Shown here: positions 44,495-46,329 of the stretch, piece after piece
How the letters are laid out: the number at the start of each line of letters is the position of its first letter
Numbering within the stretch: position 1 is the first letter of the stretch
Assembly: GCF_001310975.1 (NCBI RefSeq)
Contig: NZ_BAZY01000017.1
Span: forward strand, 1-46,329
DNA from: Thermoanaerobacter thermocopriae JCM 7501
Lineage (GTDB): Bacteria > Bacillota > Thermoanaerobacteria > Thermoanaerobacterales > Thermoanaerobacteraceae
Direction of reading: 5' to 3'
Length of the DNA: 46,329 nt
The notes under the pieces: model-generated
Seen by the model: the letters and a program-made list of their open reading frames with translations, nothing else
Databases searched by the model: none
What the model was told of the DNA's origin: nothing
Translations under genes and position numbers: made by a program

Positions 44495-46224
44495 TTATAT
44501 GTCGTTACTTGAAAGGGTAAGTGAATCGCCGCCCGTACTTAAATCAAAGTAATAATTTCCACTGCCTCTATATGAATATACTTTGATATAATAGGTTCCC
44601 GTTTGTGTTGGAATATATGTTATTGTCTCCTGCCTTTGTATTCCAGTTGAACTTTTAACAAGAGTACCGGTGGGGTCATAGAGGTATATATCGAAATCAG
44701 GGTTATAGTTTGCCCAATCAGGTATTATGAAAGTTATTGCAATAGGATATGATGTGTCTGTCACGTTAAATGTCCAAATGTCACTGTAACGAGACCCAGT
44801 GAGTGAATCTGATGCATAATAATGGTTTGGCACAGATATATTAGTCCCTGTGAAATTTCCAGCTGTTTTAATTGCTTCATATGCATCTAATCTTCCTGCA
44901 CCATAGTCAATGTTTTTGCTTGGAGGTCCCCAACTTTTTGCAGTAGTCATTATTATATTTTTTACATCAAGTGGTGCAAGGCTTATATTTGCATTGAGCA
45001 TAAGGCTACTGTACCTGCTACAAAAGGTGTTGCCATGCTTGTACCACTGTATGTCACATAACCATTTATAGAGTTTGCTTTTGCGGCGGTTATATTATAT
45101 CCGGGTGCTGCAATGTCAGGTTTTATCCTTCCGTCAGCTGTGGGGCCACGGCTGGAGAAACTTGCAAGGTTAAATCCAAGTTCTCCTACATCCGCCATTG
45201 CTGCAACGGTTATGGCTTTTTCTGCTGCACCAGGTGATCCTATGGTGTACCTTGCAGGGCCTGAATTTCCAGCAGCAACTACCACTACAATTCCGCTATC
45301 TACGGCGCTGTTTACTGCTAATGAGGTAGAGTCAGTTCCATCAGAACTTGTAGAAGTGCCGAGGCTTAAATTTATAACTTTGATTCCGTATATATCTTTG
45401 TTTTGAACAGCCCAATCAATTCCTGCCGTTACAGTGCTCATACTTCCGCTTCCATTTGAATCGAGTACTTTTATTCCTACCAAAGCTGCACCAGGAGCAA
45501 CACCTGTATAAAGGCTGTCCCCTGTCCCAGTGCCTGCCGCAATGCTTGCTACATGAGTTCCATGTCCATTATCATCGTAAGGGGTAGTTTTACCGTTTAC
45601 AAAATCTTGCCATCCTATTATTTTCCCACCAGCAAGGTCAACATGGGATCCATCAATACCTGTATCAATAACTGCTATTACTATATCATTCTTGGAGTAA
45701 GAGGAAGGATTACCATCTTTGTCTCCAGTTACGCCAAAGTCACTTCTCGCTTTTGTAACGCCAAACCATTTTGTTGCAGTGTCTAATGTTGCATATACAG
45801 GCTCGTCATACTCAATTTGCTTTACTATATCTAATTTTGACAAAGCGTTTATTTGTCCTTTAGTTAAAGTAGCAGCAACTCCTGGAATAATTTTGTATTT
45901 ATGCTTTATATTAAACTTTCCAATGGATTTAGAAATATTTAATAGTTCGTTATCATCTATGTTTTTGTTGAAGGTTATTATGACAGAGAATTCCGCACTG
46001 TCAGGCTTATCAGTAAGCTTTGCTTCCAGGTTATCAAAGATTTTGTTTTTGTTAGAATCTTGCATCAAAACTTTTTGAATTTGAGACGGGTAATTTTTTG
46101 TTGGAGAGTCGCCAGATAAGTTTGTTAAGTTGGGCTGAGCTTGGGCTAATACTCCACTTAGCGACATTAAAGTTACAATTAACGCAAAAGCCAGTAAAAC
46201 TTTTAATACTTGTCGACTTTTCAT
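44495..46224 (-). CDS. Secreted subtilisin-like serine protease with PPC domain (rejoined)
   Basis: About 576 residues. ATG 46224 follows AAGGAGG. The signal peptide ends near VLAQAQ. An I9-type propeptide follows ([14 protein letters not shown] ... IEYDEPVYA). Catalytic triad: Asp in [15 protein letters not shown], His in [20 protein letters not shown], Ser in [16 protein letters not shown]. The oxyanion Asn lies in [14 protein letters not shown]. The frame stops at 44983; adding one A near 45003 gives [20 protein letters not shown] and the C-terminal part. A pre-peptidase C-terminal (PPC) domain of about 100 residues ends the protein ([35 protein letters not shown]). It degrades proteins outside the cell; S8 enzymes are widespread in thermophilic anaerobes. 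Confidence 0.92.
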
Positions 46225-46329
46225 TTTTTGTTACCTCCTTAAAAATTTAATATTTTTTAAAATTTAAGTCAGCCCTTCTAGTCGCTAAGTAAAACTGTTT
46301 CTTTCTTCTATTCATCATCTCCTTTCTGT

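Noticed and set aside
1..46329. CRISPR array or phage-defence operon
   Set aside because: No regularly spaced repeats, cas genes or known defence-gene motifs were seen.

Overview
The window is low-GC DNA from a thermophilic, spore-forming Firmicute, almost certainly Thermoanaerobacter. The evidence is an alpha/beta-type SASP gene, strong AGGAGG ribosome sites, TTGACA/TATAAT promoters, a T-box valS leader, a BirA-type operator, and a pair of GH65 phosphorylases that resemble, from memory, KojP and TreP of T. brockii.

Layout. 1-6.6 kb: housekeeping genes (Amj lipid II flippase, YkuK, a Yip1 protein, PgsA) and a larE-larB-larC operon for the nickel-pincer cofactor, with no larA nearby. 6.6-10.4 kb: a two-component system divergent from two secreted DUF2680-type genes. 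Both of these genes carry the same 11-bp-phased operator at the same distance from a -10 box, so they look like a small local regulon. 10.4-16.6 kb: bioY with a BirA operator, a DUF151 nuclease, T-box/valS, a GNAT and folC. 16.7-22.1 kb: a decayed insertion sequence with terminal inverted repeats and an 8-bp target duplication. It holds IS21 and ISNCY remnants, a fragment resembling trmO, and two genes for exported proteins (a BNR-repeat lipoprotein and a SpoIID-like protein). 22.2-25 kb: tRNA-Pro(CGG), a beta-propeller gene, a DUF4364 regulator, the SASP gene and a short QueG-like iron-sulfur protein.

25-42 kb: two sugar modules. The kojibiose module is lacI, kojP, an ABC binding protein, two permeases and pgmB. 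The trehalose module is lacI, two permeases, a binding protein and treP. A P-type ATPase lies between them. Each LacI has its own palindromic operator in front of itself and its module. Neither transporter has an ATPase gene here. Both phosphorylases release beta-glucose 1-phosphate, which PgmB converts to glucose 6-phosphate. 42-44.2 kb: a small cassette (Cu-amine-oxidase-N-like protein, double-psi beta-barrel protein, small sigma factor) bounded by treP and a second copy of the treP 3' end. 44.5-46.2 kb: a secreted subtilisin-like protease.

Quality warning. About twenty otherwise normal genes or gene segments, including the essential valS and folC, are broken by frameshifts. Nearly all are repaired by adding back one base, usually in a short run of identical bases. 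This looks like a systematic base-dropping error in the sequence, so I annotate the rejoined genes. The larC break goes the other way (one base too many, on an A8 run), which makes it a candidate for real programmed frameshifting.
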